Numbered from the stretch's first letter, positions 26,890-36,426 are shown. The stretch is 64,000 nucleotides of DNA from Oscillospiraceae bacterium (GCA_017515345.1 JAFWFZ010000038.1:1-64000), one strand, 5' to 3'. A program made the numbers and translations. The notes: generated from the sequence alone by a model not told the origin.

Positions 26890-28722
26890 ATGAGCAGACT
26901 GAAGATCAGAACCAGAAGCCAGGCTCAGGAGTTGGTGGACAACATGTACGCGGGGATGGAGCGCCGCATCGCGGCCAGCCCATCCGGACTGTGTCCCATC
27001 GACATCACACTCAGCTTTCTGAACCTGTGCCACGCCCAGTCCTGCGGGAAATGCACCCCCTGCCGGATCGGCCTGGGTCAGCTGTCCTCGCTTCTGAAAA
27101 GCGTGCTGGACGGCGACGCCACGATGGAGACCCTGAGCCAGATCAAGCTCACCGCCCAGAACATCGTTGACAGCGCGGACTGCGCCATCGGCTTCAACGC
27201 CGCCACCCTTGTCCTCAACGGCATGGCCGGCTTTGAGGACGATTTCCGCGCGCATATCCTGCATCACCAGTGCCTGGCGTCCCATCGCAACTCTGTCCCC
27301 TGCATCACCCTGTGCCCGGCGGGCGTGGACGTGCCCGGCTATATCTCTCTGATCGCCGACGGCCGGCCGGCCGACGCTGTGCGGCTGATCCTCAAAGACA
27401 ATCCCTTCCCTCTCGCCTGTGCCTACATCTGCGAGCACCCCTGCGAGAGCCGCTGCCGCCGCAGCATGATCGACGATCCCATCAACATCCGCGCGCTGAA
27501 AAAGTTCGCGGTGAAGCAGGCGGGCGCCCTGCCGCCTCCCCCCTGCGCCGAGAGCACCGGCAAGCGGGTTGCTGTCATCGGCGGCGGCCCCAGCGGTCTT
27601 TCCGCGGCCTATTATCTCAGCCTCATGGGCCACTCCGTGACGGTTTACGAGAAGCACAAGCGGCTGGGCGGCATGCTCCGCTACGGCATCCCCAGCTACC
27701 GTCTGCCCCGTGCCGAGCTGGACAGGGAGATCAACGCCATCCTTTCCACGGGCATCGAGGTCCACACCGAGGTGGATATCGGCAAGGACATCACCATAGA
27801 GCAGCTGAAAAACGACTTTGACGCCATTTACATCGCCATCGGCGCACAGAATGACCGCAAGGCGGGTATCCCCGGCGAGGACAGCGGAAACGTCATCTCA
27901 GCCGTGGAGCTGCTGCGCAGCATCGGCGATGAGCAGCTGCCGGACTTCACCGGCAAGAAGGTCGTCGTCATCGGCGGCGGCAACGTGGCCATGGACGTGA
28001 ACCGCTCGGCAGTCCGCCTCGGCGCCGAAAAGGTCAGCTGCGTGTACCGGCGCCGCCAGTCCGACATGACCGCCCTTCCGGAAGAAATAGAGGGCACGAT
28101 CGCGGAAGGCGTGGAGCTTTATACCATGGTCGCGCCGCTCCGTATCGAAGCAGATGAAAACGGCAACGCGGTAGCGCTCTGGGTCAAGCCGCAGATCCCC
28201 GGCGTATACGACAAGAGCGGGCGTCCCTCCGTCTCGAACTCCGAAGGCCGCGAGCTTCGGCTGGACGCGGATCTGATCATCCTTGCCGTCGGGCAGGGCA
28301 TCGAATCCCGCCACTTTGAGGAGTCCGGCATCACGGTCAAGCGCGGCTCCATCATGGCCGGCGACGACGCCCAGGTCGGCGACGAAAAGATCTTCGCCGG
28401 CGGCGACTGCGTGACCGGGCCCGCCACGGCCATCCGGGCCATTGCGGCCGGCAAGGTGGCGGCCGCCAACATTGACGAATACCTGGGCTTCAAGCATGAG
28501 ATCTCCGCGGACGTGGTCCTTCCCGCGCCGAAGATCAACAGCGTCGTCCAGCGCGGCCGTGTGAATCTGCACGTGCGCGAGGTTTACGAACGGAAGAAGG
28601 ATTTCAAGGTTATCGAGCTTGGCATGAGCTGCAAGGAAGCGGATCAGGAATCCTCCCGCTGCCTGCACTGCGATTACTTCGGCTTCGGCAATTTCAGAGG
28701 AGGGAGAGAGACGAAATGGTAA
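26890..28722 (+). CDS. NuoF-C-terminal / GltD-like iron-sulfur flavoprotein paired with hydrogenase
   Basis: 610-residue electron-transfer protein. The first 115 residues match the C-terminal iron-sulfur domain of NuoF/HydB: SCGKCTPC (C52, C55, C58) and a fourth Cys at 98 (SADCAIG) as cluster ligands. The FMN/NADH-binding part of NuoF is absent. The rest resembles GltD/NfnB. A cysteine region (VPCITLCPAGVDVPGYI; CEHPCESRCRR) binds 4Fe-4S, followed by the FAD motif VAVIGGGPSGLSAAYYLSLMG and the NAD(P) motif VVVIGGGNVAMDVNRSAVRLGA. ATG 26890 has AGGAG 8 nt upstream. Its stop overlaps the hydrogenase start, so it is likely the NAD(P)H-linked electron partner of the hydrogenase. Confidence 0.87.
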   Translation: MSRLKIRTRSQAQELVDNMYAGMERRIAASPSGLCPIDITLSFLNLCHAQSCGKCTPCRIGLGQLSSLLKSVLDGDATMETLSQIKLTAQNIVDSADCAIGFNAATLVLNGMAGFEDDFRAHILHHQCLASHRNSVPCITLCPAGVDVPGYISLIADGRPADAVRLILKDNPFPLACAYICEHPCESRCRRSMIDDPINIRALKKFAVKQAGALPPPPCAESTGKRVAVIGGGPSGLSAAYYLSLMGHSVTVYEKHKRLGGMLRYGIPSYRLPRAELDREINAILSTGIEVHTEVDIGKDITIEQLKNDFDAIYIAIGAQNDRKAGIPGEDSGNVISAVELLRSIGDEQLPDFTGKKVVVIGGGNVAMDVNRSAVRLGAEKVSCVYRRRQSDMTALPEEIEGTIAEGVELYTMVAPLRIEADENGNAVALWVKPQIPGVYDKSGRPSVSNSEGRELRLDADLIILAVGQGIESRHFEESGITVKRGSIMAGDDAQVGDEKIFAGGDCVTGPATAIRAIAAGKVAAANIDEYLGFKHEISADVVLPAPKINSVVQRGRVNLHVREVYERKKDFKVIELGMSCKEADQESSRCLHCDYFGFGNFRGGRETKW

Positions 28723-30461
28723 ATCTTACGATCGACGGACGCAGCTGCAGCGTCCCGGAAGAAACCACGATCCTGGAAGCCGCGGCTTCCATCGGCATCC
28801 ATATCCCCACCCTCTGCTTTCTGAAGGGGATCAACGAGATATCCGCCTGCCGCATCTGCGTGGTTGAGGTGGACGGCTTTGAGCGCCTGATCCCCTCCTG
28901 CACCGAAAAGGTCGCAGAAGGCATGGTCGTCCATACGAATTCCCACCGCGCCAAGACGGCCCGTGAGACCAACCTGAAGCTGATCCTCTCCCAGCACGAC
29001 GGCGACTGCACCACCTGTGTGCGTTCCCGGAACTGCCAGCTCCAGGACCTGGCCTCGGAGCTGAACATCATTGACAACCCCTATCCCAAGGACGTAAAGA
29101 AAAACGAATGGCCGGAGAACAGCTACCTGATCCGCAAGGAGAGCAAGTGCATCAAGTGCATGCGCTGCATCGAGGTCTGCGACAAGATCCAGACGCTGAA
29201 GATCTGGGACGTGAAGGGCAGCGGCTCCCGCACCACCGTGGGCGTTCGGCTGAACCGCGCCTTTACCGAGGCGGACTGCGCGCTCTGCGGCCAGTGCATC
29301 ACCCATTGTCCCACCGGGGCCCTGTCCATCCGGGACGATACGGCCAAGGTTACCGCGGCGCTGGAGGATCCCGAGCTCACCACCGTCGTACAGGTGGCGC
29401 CTGCCGTGCGCACCGCCTGGGCGGAGCATCTGGGCCTCACCCGGGAGGAAGCCACCGTGGGAAAAATGGCTGCCGCCCTCCGGGCCCTGGGCTTTGACTA
29501 TGTGTTTGACACCAATTTCTCCGCCGACCTGACCATCATGGAGGAGGGCAGCGAGTTTATTGAGCGCTTCACCCATCGGGATCAGTACAACTGGCCCATG
29601 TTTACCTCCTGCTGCCCCGGCTGGGTCCGCTTTGTGAAATCCCAGTTCCCGGAATACACCACCAATCTCTCCACGGCCAAATCGCCGCAGGCCATGTTCG
29701 GCGCGGTGGCCAAGAGCTTCTTTGCGGAAAAGATCGGCGTCGATCCCCACAAGATGCGGGTCATCTCCGTCATGCCCTGCACCGCGAAAAAGAGCGAAGC
29801 GGATATCCCCAATCTGAAGGACGCCTGCGGCGATCCGGATGTGGACGTGGTCATAACCACCCGTGAGCTGGGACGGCTCCTCAAGAGCTATCACGTGAAC
29901 GTGAAGGATCTGAAGGAGACGCCGTTCGATTCTCCTCTCGGCAGCGGTACCGGCGCGGCTGTGATCTTCGGCGCCACCGGCGGCGTCATGGATGCCGCTC
30001 TCCGCAGCGCCTACTTCCTAGTCACAGGGTCCAACCCGCCCGCCGACGCCTTCTCTGCCGTCCGCGGCATGAAGGGCTGGAAGGAGGCCGACTTCGAGGT
30101 TCCGGGCGCGGGGACCGTGCGCGTGGCCGTCGTCAGCGGACTGGGCAACACCCGCGCGCTGATGGAGGCCGTCAAAAAGGGCGAGGTGGCGTATGACTTC
30201 GTGGAGGTCATGGCCTGCCCCGGCGGCTGCTCCGGCGGCGGCGGTCAGCCCATCCATGAGGGGCAGGAGCTGGCCGATACCCGCGGCAAGGTGCTTTGGA
30301 ACCTGGACAAAAACAGCGGTATCCGATTCTCCCATGAAAACCCCGATATCCAGGCCCTGTACAGCGAGTACCTGGAAAAGCCGCTGGGCCACAAATCCCA
30401 TCACCTGCTGCATACCGATCTGACCGAATGGAGCGTGCCGCTCAATCCGGAGCTGCAGTGA
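28716..30461 (+). CDS. [FeFe] hydrogenase catalytic subunit (HndD/HydA-like, group A)
   Basis: 581-residue H2-activating enzyme with modular clusters: an N-terminal [2Fe-2S] ferredoxin domain (C34, C45, C48, C62), the His-Cys3 [4Fe-4S] motif (H94, C98, C101, C107), two [4Fe-4S] motifs (C145-C155, C188-C198), then the H-cluster domain. The three H-cluster signatures are intact: TSCCPGW (C299/C300), MPCTAKKSE (C355) and ACPGGCSGGGGQP (C501, C505). Its start overlaps the end of the GltD-like flavoprotein gene by 7 nt, so the two are translated together. Maturases HydEFG are not in the window. A terminator follows. Whether it evolves or takes up H2, and whether it bifurcates, cannot be told from sequence. 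Confidence 0.95.
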   Translation: MVNLTIDGRSCSVPEETTILEAAASIGIHIPTLCFLKGINEISACRICVVEVDGFERLIPSCTEKVAEGMVVHTNSHRAKTARETNLKLILSQHDGDCTTCVRSRNCQLQDLASELNIIDNPYPKDVKKNEWPENSYLIRKESKCIKCMRCIEVCDKIQTLKIWDVKGSGSRTTVGVRLNRAFTEADCALCGQCITHCPTGALSIRDDTAKVTAALEDPELTTVVQVAPAVRTAWAEHLGLTREEATVGKMAAALRALGFDYVFDTNFSADLTIMEEGSEFIERFTHRDQYNWPMFTSCCPGWVRFVKSQFPEYTTNLSTAKSPQAMFGAVAKSFFAEKIGVDPHKMRVISVMPCTAKKSEADIPNLKDACGDPDVDVVITTRELGRLLKSYHVNVKDLKETPFDSPLGSGTGAAVIFGATGGVMDAALRSAYFLVTGSNPPADAFSAVRGMKGWKEADFEVPGAGTVRVAVVSGLGNTRALMEAVKKGEVAYDFVEVMACPGGCSGGGGQPIHEGQELADTRGKVLWNLDKNSGIRFSHENPDIQALYSEYLEKPLGHKSHHLLHTDLTEWSVPLNPELQ

Positions 30462-30505
30462 TCTGAGCCGCCATCCGGCCGCGGCGGGAAACATTCGATA
30501 ATCAA

Positions 30506-30552
30506 AAAAGCTCCGAAAACAACTCGTAATGAGCTGTTTTCGGAGCTTTTCT
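30506..30552 (+). terminator. Rho-independent terminator after hydrogenase
   Basis: A 16-bp stem (30506-30521 with 30535-30550) with A-rich and T-rich flanks, 45 nt after the hydrogenase stop; it can work on both strands. Confidence 0.9.
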
Positions 30553-30704
30553 CAGCGTCCACCCCCTCCGGCAGGCACGGCATCCCGAGGGGCCGCCGGA
30601 ATAAATATAACCGCCGGTACCCGGTTTCGGGATATCCCGGGATCACACAAGCTCCAAGGACCGTATCTGTCCTTGTTATAAGGTTTCAGTGCGGCCGTTC
30701 CGCT

Positions 30705-31598
30705 TCAGCCTGTTGAACCCGGGTCGGCCGATATGGCCGGCTGCCCGCATATGATCTGCTCCGCCGTGTCCAGATGGCGGCGCAGGAACCGATCGTTGTC
30801 TGAAAGGACCCGCTTCCAATCCGTATCCCGGTCATACCAGAATTCCGCGACATACCGCCGGACTCCCAGTGAAAAAGCGGTTTTGGCTACGGCGGAAAAA
30901 TCCACGTGCCCCGTGCCGAAGGGCACCTCCCGGAATACGCCGGGGACCGTTTCCTTGAGATGGAGCGCCGCAAGATGGCCCCTGCCGGTCTTCAGATCCT
31001 CCGATACGTCCCTGCCGGCAGCCACCGCCGCGTTCGTGATGTTTCCCGCGTCGGGATACACCTGCAGATACGGAGAGTCCATGACGCTGACCCAGTACAT
31101 CGCCTTCTCCACCGTATTCAGGAATTCCGTCTCCATGGTCTCAAAGGCAAGGATCACCCCGCTCTCCGCGGCCATGCTGACAGCCTTTCGGAGATTTTCG
31201 GCAAAAAAGGCCCTGGTCCGGCTGTTCCCCGGCTCGTAGTATACGTCATATCCGGCCAGCTGGATGATCCTGGCCCCCAGATCCACCGCCAGCCGTATGG
31301 CGCTGGCCATGATCTCCAGACTGCGCCGGCGGACAGCGGGGTCCGGATGACCCAGGGGATATTTCCGGTGTCCGCTGAGGCAGATCGAGCCGATGGGAAA
31401 CGACGCTTTCCGCATATCCACGATCACCGCGTCCCGTTCCGCCTGCGTCCAATCCAGCCGGGCGAGCTTTCTGTCCGTCTCGTCGACAGACAGCTCCAGA
31501 AAATCGTAGCCCGCGGCCTTTGCCGCCGCCAGCTTCTCCCCCAGGCTCAGGTCGTCCGGCATGCTCTTCTCATAGAGCCCCAGCTTATAGCCGCTCAT
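30705..31598 (-). CDS. ulaE: L-ribulose/L-xylulose-5-phosphate 3-epimerase (UlaE/SgbU family)
   Basis: Xylose-isomerase-like TIM barrel of 297 residues. Motifs: [19 protein letters not shown] at the first strand, [49 protein letters not shown] with the metal-binding Glu, DAGNIT, and [22 protein letters not shown]. These are characteristic of UlaE/SgbU, which convert L-xylulose 5-phosphate to L-ribulose 5-phosphate. ATG 31598 overlaps the araD/ulaF stop (ATGA), so it is the second gene of a two-gene operon. No transporter or kinase for the sugar is nearby. Confidence 0.9.
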   Translation of the reverse strand: MSGYKLGLYEKSMPDDLSLGEKLAAAKAAGYDFLELSVDETDRKLARLDWTQAERDAVIVDMRKASFPIGSICLSGHRKYPLGHPDPAVRRRSLEIMASAIRLAVDLGARIIQLAGYDVYYEPGNSRTRAFFAENLRKAVSMAAESGVILAFETMETEFLNTVEKAMYWVSVMDSPYLQVYPDAGNITNAAVAAGRDVSEDLKTGRGHLAALHLKETVPGVFREVPFGTGHVDFSAVAKTAFSLGVRRYVAEFWYDRDTDWKRVLSDNDRFLRRHLDTAEQIICGQPAISADPGSTG

Positions 31599-32293
31599 TT
31601 TTCCGCCTCCTGCCCGTAATAGGCGTTCTTTCCGTGCTTCCTGTAATAGTGCTTGTCCAGCTGGGCCCGGGAAACCGGTCCCGCCGCGGCCCCCAGCTTT
31701 TCGCAGTAGTACGCCATCTCCGCCACATTCTCCAGCACCACCGCGTTATGGACGGCTTCCAGCGCGTCCTTCCCCCAGGCAAAGGGGCCGTGGTGGCAGC
31801 ACAGGACCCCCGGGACCGCCGCCGGATCCAGGCCGCGGAACCGTTCCGCGATCACTTTGCCGGTATTCGTCTCATATCCGCCGGCGATCTCCTTTTCCTC
31901 GAGATCCCGGGTGCAGGGAATGCTCCCGTAGAAATAGTCCGCATGGGTGGTGCCGTAGCAGGGGATATCCCGCCCCGCCTGGGCCCATGCGGTCGCCCAC
32001 CGGGAATGGGTGTGGACGACGCCGTTAATCCCGGGGAAGGCCCGGTATATTTCCAGGTGGGTGGGCGTGTCGGAGGAGGGGCGGAGACTGCCTTCCACCA
32101 CATTCCCTTCCATGTCCACCACGACCATGTTTTCCGGACGCAGCGCGTCGTATTCCACACCGGAGGGCTTGATGACGAACAGCCCCTTCTCCCGATCGAT
32201 CCCGCTGACGTTCCCCCAGGTAAAGGTCACAAGGCTGTATTTCGGCAGCAGCATATTCGCGTCATAAACCTGCGCTTTCAGTTCCTCCAGCAT
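31595..32293 (-). CDS. L-ribulose-5-phosphate 4-epimerase (AraD/UlaF family)
   Basis: Class II aldolase-fold zinc enzyme of 232 residues that converts L-ribulose 5-phosphate to D-xylulose 5-phosphate. Motifs: [68 protein letters not shown] with the zinc histidines, [16 protein letters not shown], and [25 protein letters not shown] 32293 follows GGAGGG at 7 nt and matches the E. coli AraD start; a longer upstream frame has no ribosome site. First gene of a pair with ulaE; together they carry L-xylulose 5-phosphate to the pentose phosphate pathway. Confidence 0.93.
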   Translation of the reverse strand: MLEELKAQVYDANMLLPKYSLVTFTWGNVSGIDREKGLFVIKPSGVEYDALRPENMVVVDMEGNVVEGSLRPSSDTPTHLEIYRAFPGINGVVHTHSRWATAWAQAGRDIPCYGTTHADYFYGSIPCTRDLEEKEIAGGYETNTGKVIAERFRGLDPAAVPGVLCCHHGPFAWGKDALEAVHNAVVLENVAEMAYYCEKLGAAAGPVSRAQLDKHYYRKHGKNAYYGQEAEK

Positions 32294-32384
32294 CTGCGAT
32301 CCCTCCATCCTCATTCGACTGAATGCGTGTTCAAAGCCGCGGGACGCCGCCGGACCCGATGCGAAAGCAAACGTCCCAAATCGC

Positions 32385-32413
32385 ATTATACACAAATACG
32401 CAGGCTCACACAA
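32385..32413 (-). promoter_or_regulatory. Promoter of the araD/ulaF-ulaE operon
   Basis: Minus strand: TTGTGT (32408-32413), 17-nt spacer, consensus TATAAT (32385-32390). Confidence 0.7.
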
Positions 32414-32566
32414 TATGAAGCTCGCCGCAGAGTCTGCCCGAATTCTTCAAAACCCGTTCCCTGTCCCCCACAGTCCGTTTCGCCTTCGTCTCCGCGCTCC
32501 TGATCTTTCCGATCGTTTGCGGATGCCGGGAACCCCCCCACCCTTCTCGGAACGCGCGATTATCAT

Positions 32567-32595
32567 TTGCCACGAATGCGGATCAATGATACAAT
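32567..32595 (+). promoter_or_regulatory. Promoter of the esterase gene
   Basis: TTGCCA (32567-32572), 17-nt spacer, TACAAT (32590-32595); the expected start is about 55 nt before the gene. Confidence 0.65.
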
Positions 32596-32656
32596 GCCTC
32601 CGGAAGAAGAAGCCGGCAGCACAGGAACGGGACGGATCATCACCGGAGGTAACGCA

Positions 32657-33565
32657 ATGCCGCACACAAAATACGATATCCATTCAGATTTCAGACTGCT
32701 GTCCTCGCTCCACCCGCCCCTGAACGGCAGCATCCGGATCATACAGAAGCTGATGAGGCTCCAGTTTTTCCTGCAAAGGACCGGACGAACGGTGAGGGCG
32801 GAGCGGATCAGGATCCCCGGGGAAGCGGGCCGAACAGTCAGGGCGCTGCTCTATACCCCAAAAGAAGAAAAGATGAAGGGGTGTCTGCTTTTCTGTCACG
32901 GGGGCGGATATGCGTTCCCCGCGGCTCCGTATCATTACAGGCTGGCGCGCCTGTACGCCGAACAGGTCGGCTGCCGCGTGCTGTTCCCGGACTATCGTCT
33001 TGCGCCGGGAGACCCGTTTCCCGCCGCGCCGGAGGATTGCTTTGCCGCCTATCGCTGGCTGACGGAAAAGGCGCCGGATTCCCCCGTGGCCGTGTGCGGC
33101 GACAGCGCGGGAGGAACGCTCGCCATGGCGGTCTGCCTCATGGCGGCGGACCGCCGGCTGCCCGCGCCGTGCGCGCAGCTTCTCACTTATCCCGCCGTCG
33201 GGAACTGCGGGGAGACGGAATCCCTCCGGCTGTATACGGACACGCCCATGTGCAATACAAAGGATATGGAGCGGTACAATGCGTGGTATGTTCAGGACGA
33301 GGCGGCGGGCAAGCCGGCATACCGCTCCCCCATCGAGGCGGATTCCTATGACGGGTTCCCGGCCGCTTATATTGAAACGGCGGAGTTTGACTGCCTGCGG
33401 GACGGCGCGATCCTCTATGCGGAGAAACTGCGGGAGAACGGGATAGAGGCTGCGCTGTACAACACCCGGGGCACGGTCCACGGATACGACATCATGCTGA
33501 GCAGCGGCATCGTGAAGGAGCTGATCTCCAGGCGGATCGCGTTTCTGAAGAGCGCGCTCCGATGA
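32657..33565 (+). CDS. Alpha/beta hydrolase, hormone-sensitive-lipase family esterase
   Basis: 302-residue carboxylesterase. The oxyanion-hole motif HGGGYAFPA and the nucleophile elbow VCGDSAGGTLAMAV mark the HSL (bHSL, type IV) family. A likely catalytic Asp is in ETAEFDCLRDGAILYAEKL and His in VHGYDIM. No signal peptide; probably cytoplasmic. ATG 32657 has GGAGG 7 nt upstream; the longer upstream frame has no ribosome site. It is followed by an amidohydrolase gene about 80 nt later on the same strand, so the two may act on the same substrate. Natural substrate unknown. Confidence 0.9.
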   Translation: MPHTKYDIHSDFRLLSSLHPPLNGSIRIIQKLMRLQFFLQRTGRTVRAERIRIPGEAGRTVRALLYTPKEEKMKGCLLFCHGGGYAFPAAPYHYRLARLYAEQVGCRVLFPDYRLAPGDPFPAAPEDCFAAYRWLTEKAPDSPVAVCGDSAGGTLAMAVCLMAADRRLPAPCAQLLTYPAVGNCGETESLRLYTDTPMCNTKDMERYNAWYVQDEAAGKPAYRSPIEADSYDGFPAAYIETAEFDCLRDGAILYAEKLRENGIEAALYNTRGTVHGYDIMLSSGIVKELISRRIAFLKSALR

Positions 33566-33647
33566 CGGCGGCCGCGCTGCTTCGAAGGGGGATACACGGT
33601 AAACGCGGCCATGTTCAGAGGCTGCCCGAAAAAGAAGGAGGTCAAAA

Positions 33648-34613
33648 ATGAGAATCGACGTACAATGCCATATCTTTCCGAAGGTCCTGCAGGAGTACAT
33701 GCTGGAAAACCCATATCCGAAGTGCATGAAAAAGGGCGACGTTCTGATCTGCGACTTCGGATCGCAGATCCTGGGGCTGTCGGATGAGAGCTATGCGCCG
33801 GCCAGCATCCTGAGATCCATGGACGCGGGAAAAGTCGATATCGCCATCGTCAGCCCGAACATTCCGGATCCGGGCTTCCTCCCGCCGGAAAAGGCGGCGG
33901 AGCTGTGCGTGAAGCTGAACGAAGCGACCCGGGAGATCGTCGATCAGGGCAACGGGCGATTCTACGGCGTCGGCCTGCTCCCGTGGCACGCGCCGGAGGC
34001 GGCGGTAAAAGAAGTCCGTCATATCAGGGAGCTGGGCCTGGTGGGGACAATGCTGTTTTCCAGGAACGCGGAGCTGCAGGTCGACGACCCGAAGCTGGAG
34101 CCGGTCTATGACGCGGTGGAGCGCGCGGGGCTCCCGGTCCAGATCCATCCGACGATCCCGCTGTGGGCGGACCCCATCGGGGATTACGGCATGGTGGCGG
34201 CAAACTCCTTCGTGATCGACACGGCCTTTGCGTTCATGCGCCTGTGCTACAGCGGGATCATGGACCGTCATCCGGATATGAAGGTGGTCATGCCCCATGC
34301 GGGCGGTGTACTGCCGTTTCTGGATGGACGTCTTCCGCCGCGCCGGGAGCAGGTCCCGGAGGGACAGTGGCGAAACGTCAAGGAGGTCATGTTCAGCGGG
34401 CAGACATGGTTCGATCTTGCCAACCATTCTGAGCATATCCTTGGATACTTCAGGGACTATCTCGGCCTTTCCAGGGCGATGTACGCAACGGATTATCCCT
34501 TTGCGCCGCATGAACGCGCGACGGAGCTTCAGGATCGCATGGGCTTTACGGAAGAAGAGAAGGAAGAGATCAACTGGAAAAACGCAGATTGCCTGTTCGG
34601 CCTCGGACTGTGA
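33648..34613 (+). CDS. Amidohydrolase (amidohydro_2/ACMSD-like family)
   Basis: 321-residue TIM-barrel metal-dependent hydrolase or decarboxylase. It starts MRIDVQCHIFPK, where the family usually has HxH; here only the His of CHIF is visible, an odd substitution of the first metal residue. Other metal-site residues: IHPTIPLW, MPHAGGVLPFLDGR and ATDYPFAPHE. It resembles aminocarboxymuconate-semialdehyde decarboxylase-like proteins. Start ATG with AAGGAGG upstream. It follows the esterase in the same direction. Terminator hairpins follow. Function is not certain. Confidence 0.83.
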   Translation: MRIDVQCHIFPKVLQEYMLENPYPKCMKKGDVLICDFGSQILGLSDESYAPASILRSMDAGKVDIAIVSPNIPDPGFLPPEKAAELCVKLNEATREIVDQGNGRFYGVGLLPWHAPEAAVKEVRHIRELGLVGTMLFSRNAELQVDDPKLEPVYDAVERAGLPVQIHPTIPLWADPIGDYGMVAANSFVIDTAFAFMRLCYSGIMDRHPDMKVVMPHAGGVLPFLDGRLPPRREQVPEGQWRNVKEVMFSGQTWFDLANHSEHILGYFRDYLGLSRAMYATDYPFAPHERATELQDRMGFTEEEKEEINWKNADCLFGLGL

Positions 34614-34676
34614 CGCGGAAAAGCCCGGCGGGATCAGGCGGAAGGGCAGCCTCAGCCCAACATACCGATGATTAGC

Positions 34677-34728
34677 AAGCCTCCGCAGCGGCCGTTTTCT
34701 CCCAAACAGAGGGCCGCTGCGGAGGCTT
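34677..34728. terminator. Long hairpin terminator, likely bidirectional
   Basis: A 17-bp perfect stem (34677-34693 with 34712-34728) and 18-nt loop, then TTTTATCC. It lies between the convergent amidohydrolase and Pr6Pr genes. Confidence 0.8.
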
Positions 34729-34741
34729 TTTATCCTGTCAT

Positions 34742-34773
34742 GCCCGGCGATCGTGCCGGGCGCTTTGTTTTTT
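34742..34773 (+). terminator. Second hairpin terminator
   Basis: GCCCGGC (34742-34748) pairs with GCCGGGC (34755-34761), followed by GCTTTGTTTTTTTC. A back-up to the preceding hairpin on the plus strand. Confidence 0.8.
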
Positions 34774-34892
34774 TCAACGGGCGCGCAGGGCGGCGGTCAG
34801 TCCGTTTCCTTCCGGACGCACTTGCGGTGCCGGCGATGATCCCGGCGAAAAGCGCCGGGTCTGCCCTCCCATGACGTCGAAGCCGTGTCCGT

Positions 34893-35621
34893 TCAGGCCG
34901 AGGGATCCCGCCCGGGCGGCAGCGCGTTCCTGTCCTGCCGCTTCCGGAGCGCATTTACGATCGACAGGTACAAATAGCCGATCAGGAGCAGGAACACCAG
35001 CAGCGCCAGGATCCACCACACGCAGCCCATATAAGGCAGTCCCTCCGTAAACCCGAACGCGCCCGCGGGGCTGCCCCAGTTCAGGAAGAAATAGGGATAG
35101 TTGACGCCTCTCGCAAACTGCCATCCGCAGACGTAGCCGATACCGGCATAGATCGCATAGGCCAGCGGCGGCAGCGTGACAAAGAGGACGCTCCGTTTCC
35201 TGACCCGGCCGAAAACGCCCGTTACGAAATAATCCGCGACGGAGACGATCGGGACGACCACATGCGTCAGGATGTTCTGGAGGTTCCACGCGTACCGGCC
35301 CAGCGTCGGCGCCAGGACGAAGCAGAACACCGCGCCCGTCAGCGTGATCGACACCGTCCCGACCAGCTTTATCACATACCAGGTCGTGCCGGCCGGCCGC
35401 TTTCGCAGCAGAAGGACCGCGCCCGCGGCGCAGATCGCGGCAATGGCAATATTGGACTGGATCGTAAAATACATGAAGACCGTTCTGCCGCCCATAAAGG
35501 CGCGGCTGCCTGCGGCGGCGCTGAGCGCCGTACCGGCGACGGCGGAAACGATCACGATACATTTCAGGATCAGGGATACGATCCTGCTTTTTTTCGGTAC
35601 ATTTCTGTTTCCGATACGCAT
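34893..35621 (-). CDS. Pr6Pr family integral membrane protein
   Basis: 242 residues with six to seven hydrophobic segments. The pattern TVFMYFTIQSNIAIAAIC, LTGAVFCFVLAP, NILTHVVVPIVSVADYFVTG and YPYFFLNWGS matches the Pr6Pr (FAR-17a/AIG1-like) family of small membrane proteins of unknown role. The N-terminus is basic (MRIGNRNVPKKSRIVSLILK), fitting a cytoplasmic start. The frame closes with a basic tail (RKRQDRNALPPGRDPSA). It lies downstream of the flavoprotein operon on the same strand with 41 nt between genes. Confidence 0.8.
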   Translation of the reverse strand: MRIGNRNVPKKSRIVSLILKCIVIVSAVAGTALSAAAGSRAFMGGRTVFMYFTIQSNIAIAAICAAGAVLLLRKRPAGTTWYVIKLVGTVSITLTGAVFCFVLAPTLGRYAWNLQNILTHVVVPIVSVADYFVTGVFGRVRKRSVLFVTLPPLAYAIYAGIGYVCGWQFARGVNYPYFFLNWGSPAGAFGFTEGLPYMGCVWWILALLVFLLLIGYLYLSIVNALRKRQDRNALPPGRDPSA

Positions 35622-35662
35622 CGGCTGTTCCTCCCCTCAGTTCATCCCCTTCAGCCGCGCCC

Positions 35663-36373
35663 TTACGGCTCCGTGCCGAAAATGCGGACATATTCCGCGC
35701 GGTCAAAGGGGGCGCGGCGCCCGATGCAGTCGTACTTCCTGCAAAGCGAGCAGTTCTGATACCCGTCTCCGGAAAAATGGATGTGCGAGCCCGAGTTCCA
35801 CGGCCTGATATATCCGGCACCGTTGAGCGAAACGCCGATCTCGTCCACATTGCCGATCATATCGAACAGGGCGAAATTGTTCTGGATCGGCCAGTCCGGA
35901 AGCGAGCCGGGACTGAGCACGGAGCTGCCGTCAAAGCGGAACCGCTCCTTCATATAGCGGTCCAGGTATTTGTACGCATGGAAGAGCAGCGCGCCGTCAT
36001 AGAGGTCGAGGAAGGCGTCGTCCGCAAACTGCCCGCTCTGTTCCAGCCCCTCCCCGGCCGTGACTACCGAGAGGAACACTCTGGGCGTATCCCTCAGCTT
36101 ATCCGCAACGACCCGGCTGTGAAAGGTCACGCCCTCGATCGTTGTCTCATCGCCCTCGACACGGTCAACGCCCGCCCACTTGATGATCGCCTTCGGCGCG
36201 CCGTACTGCCGGATCAGCGGCAGCGTCTCCTCCAGCTCCTCGAATGCGGAGGTGCCCTTCTCGATCCTGCAAAGCTCCGCGAACTCTTCCGCGGTGAAAT
36301 TCGTGGGGATATGGAGCACGATCCGCTCCGATCCGCCGTTACCGTTCATGTTTTCAGCTTCTTCCCTTTTCAT
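35663..36373 (-). CDS. Vitamin-B12-dependent methionine synthase activation-domain-like protein
   Basis: About 236 residues. The C-terminal half carries the MetH reactivation-domain pattern: LSPGSLPDWPIQNNFALFDMI (SPGYxDWPL in the family), IGVSLNGAGYIRPW (the SAM/cobalamin-facing loop), and YQNCSLCRKYDCIGRR, a terminal cysteine motif. The N-terminal half contains RVVADKLRDTPRVFLSVVTAGEGLEQ, consistent with the family. Such stand-alone proteins occur with corrinoid methyltransferases, but none is nearby. The start is uncertain: ATG 36373, ATG 36349, or TTG 36430, which would overlap the upstream flavoprotein stop. The upstream gene ends at 36427, suggesting coupling. Confidence 0.65.
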   Translation of the reverse strand: MKREEAENMNGNGGSERIVLHIPTNFTAEEFAELCRIEKGTSAFEELEETLPLIRQYGAPKAIIKWAGVDRVEGDETTIEGVTFHSRVVADKLRDTPRVFLSVVTAGEGLEQSGQFADDAFLDLYDGALLFHAYKYLDRYMKERFRFDGSSVLSPGSLPDWPIQNNFALFDMIGNVDEIGVSLNGAGYIRPWNSGSHIHFSGDGYQNCSLCRKYDCIGRRAPFDRAEYVRIFGTEP

Positions 36374-36426
36374 CCCGATTTCCGCACATAAACGCATGCG
36401 GTCCGTTCCCTGTCCGCATCCCGGCG

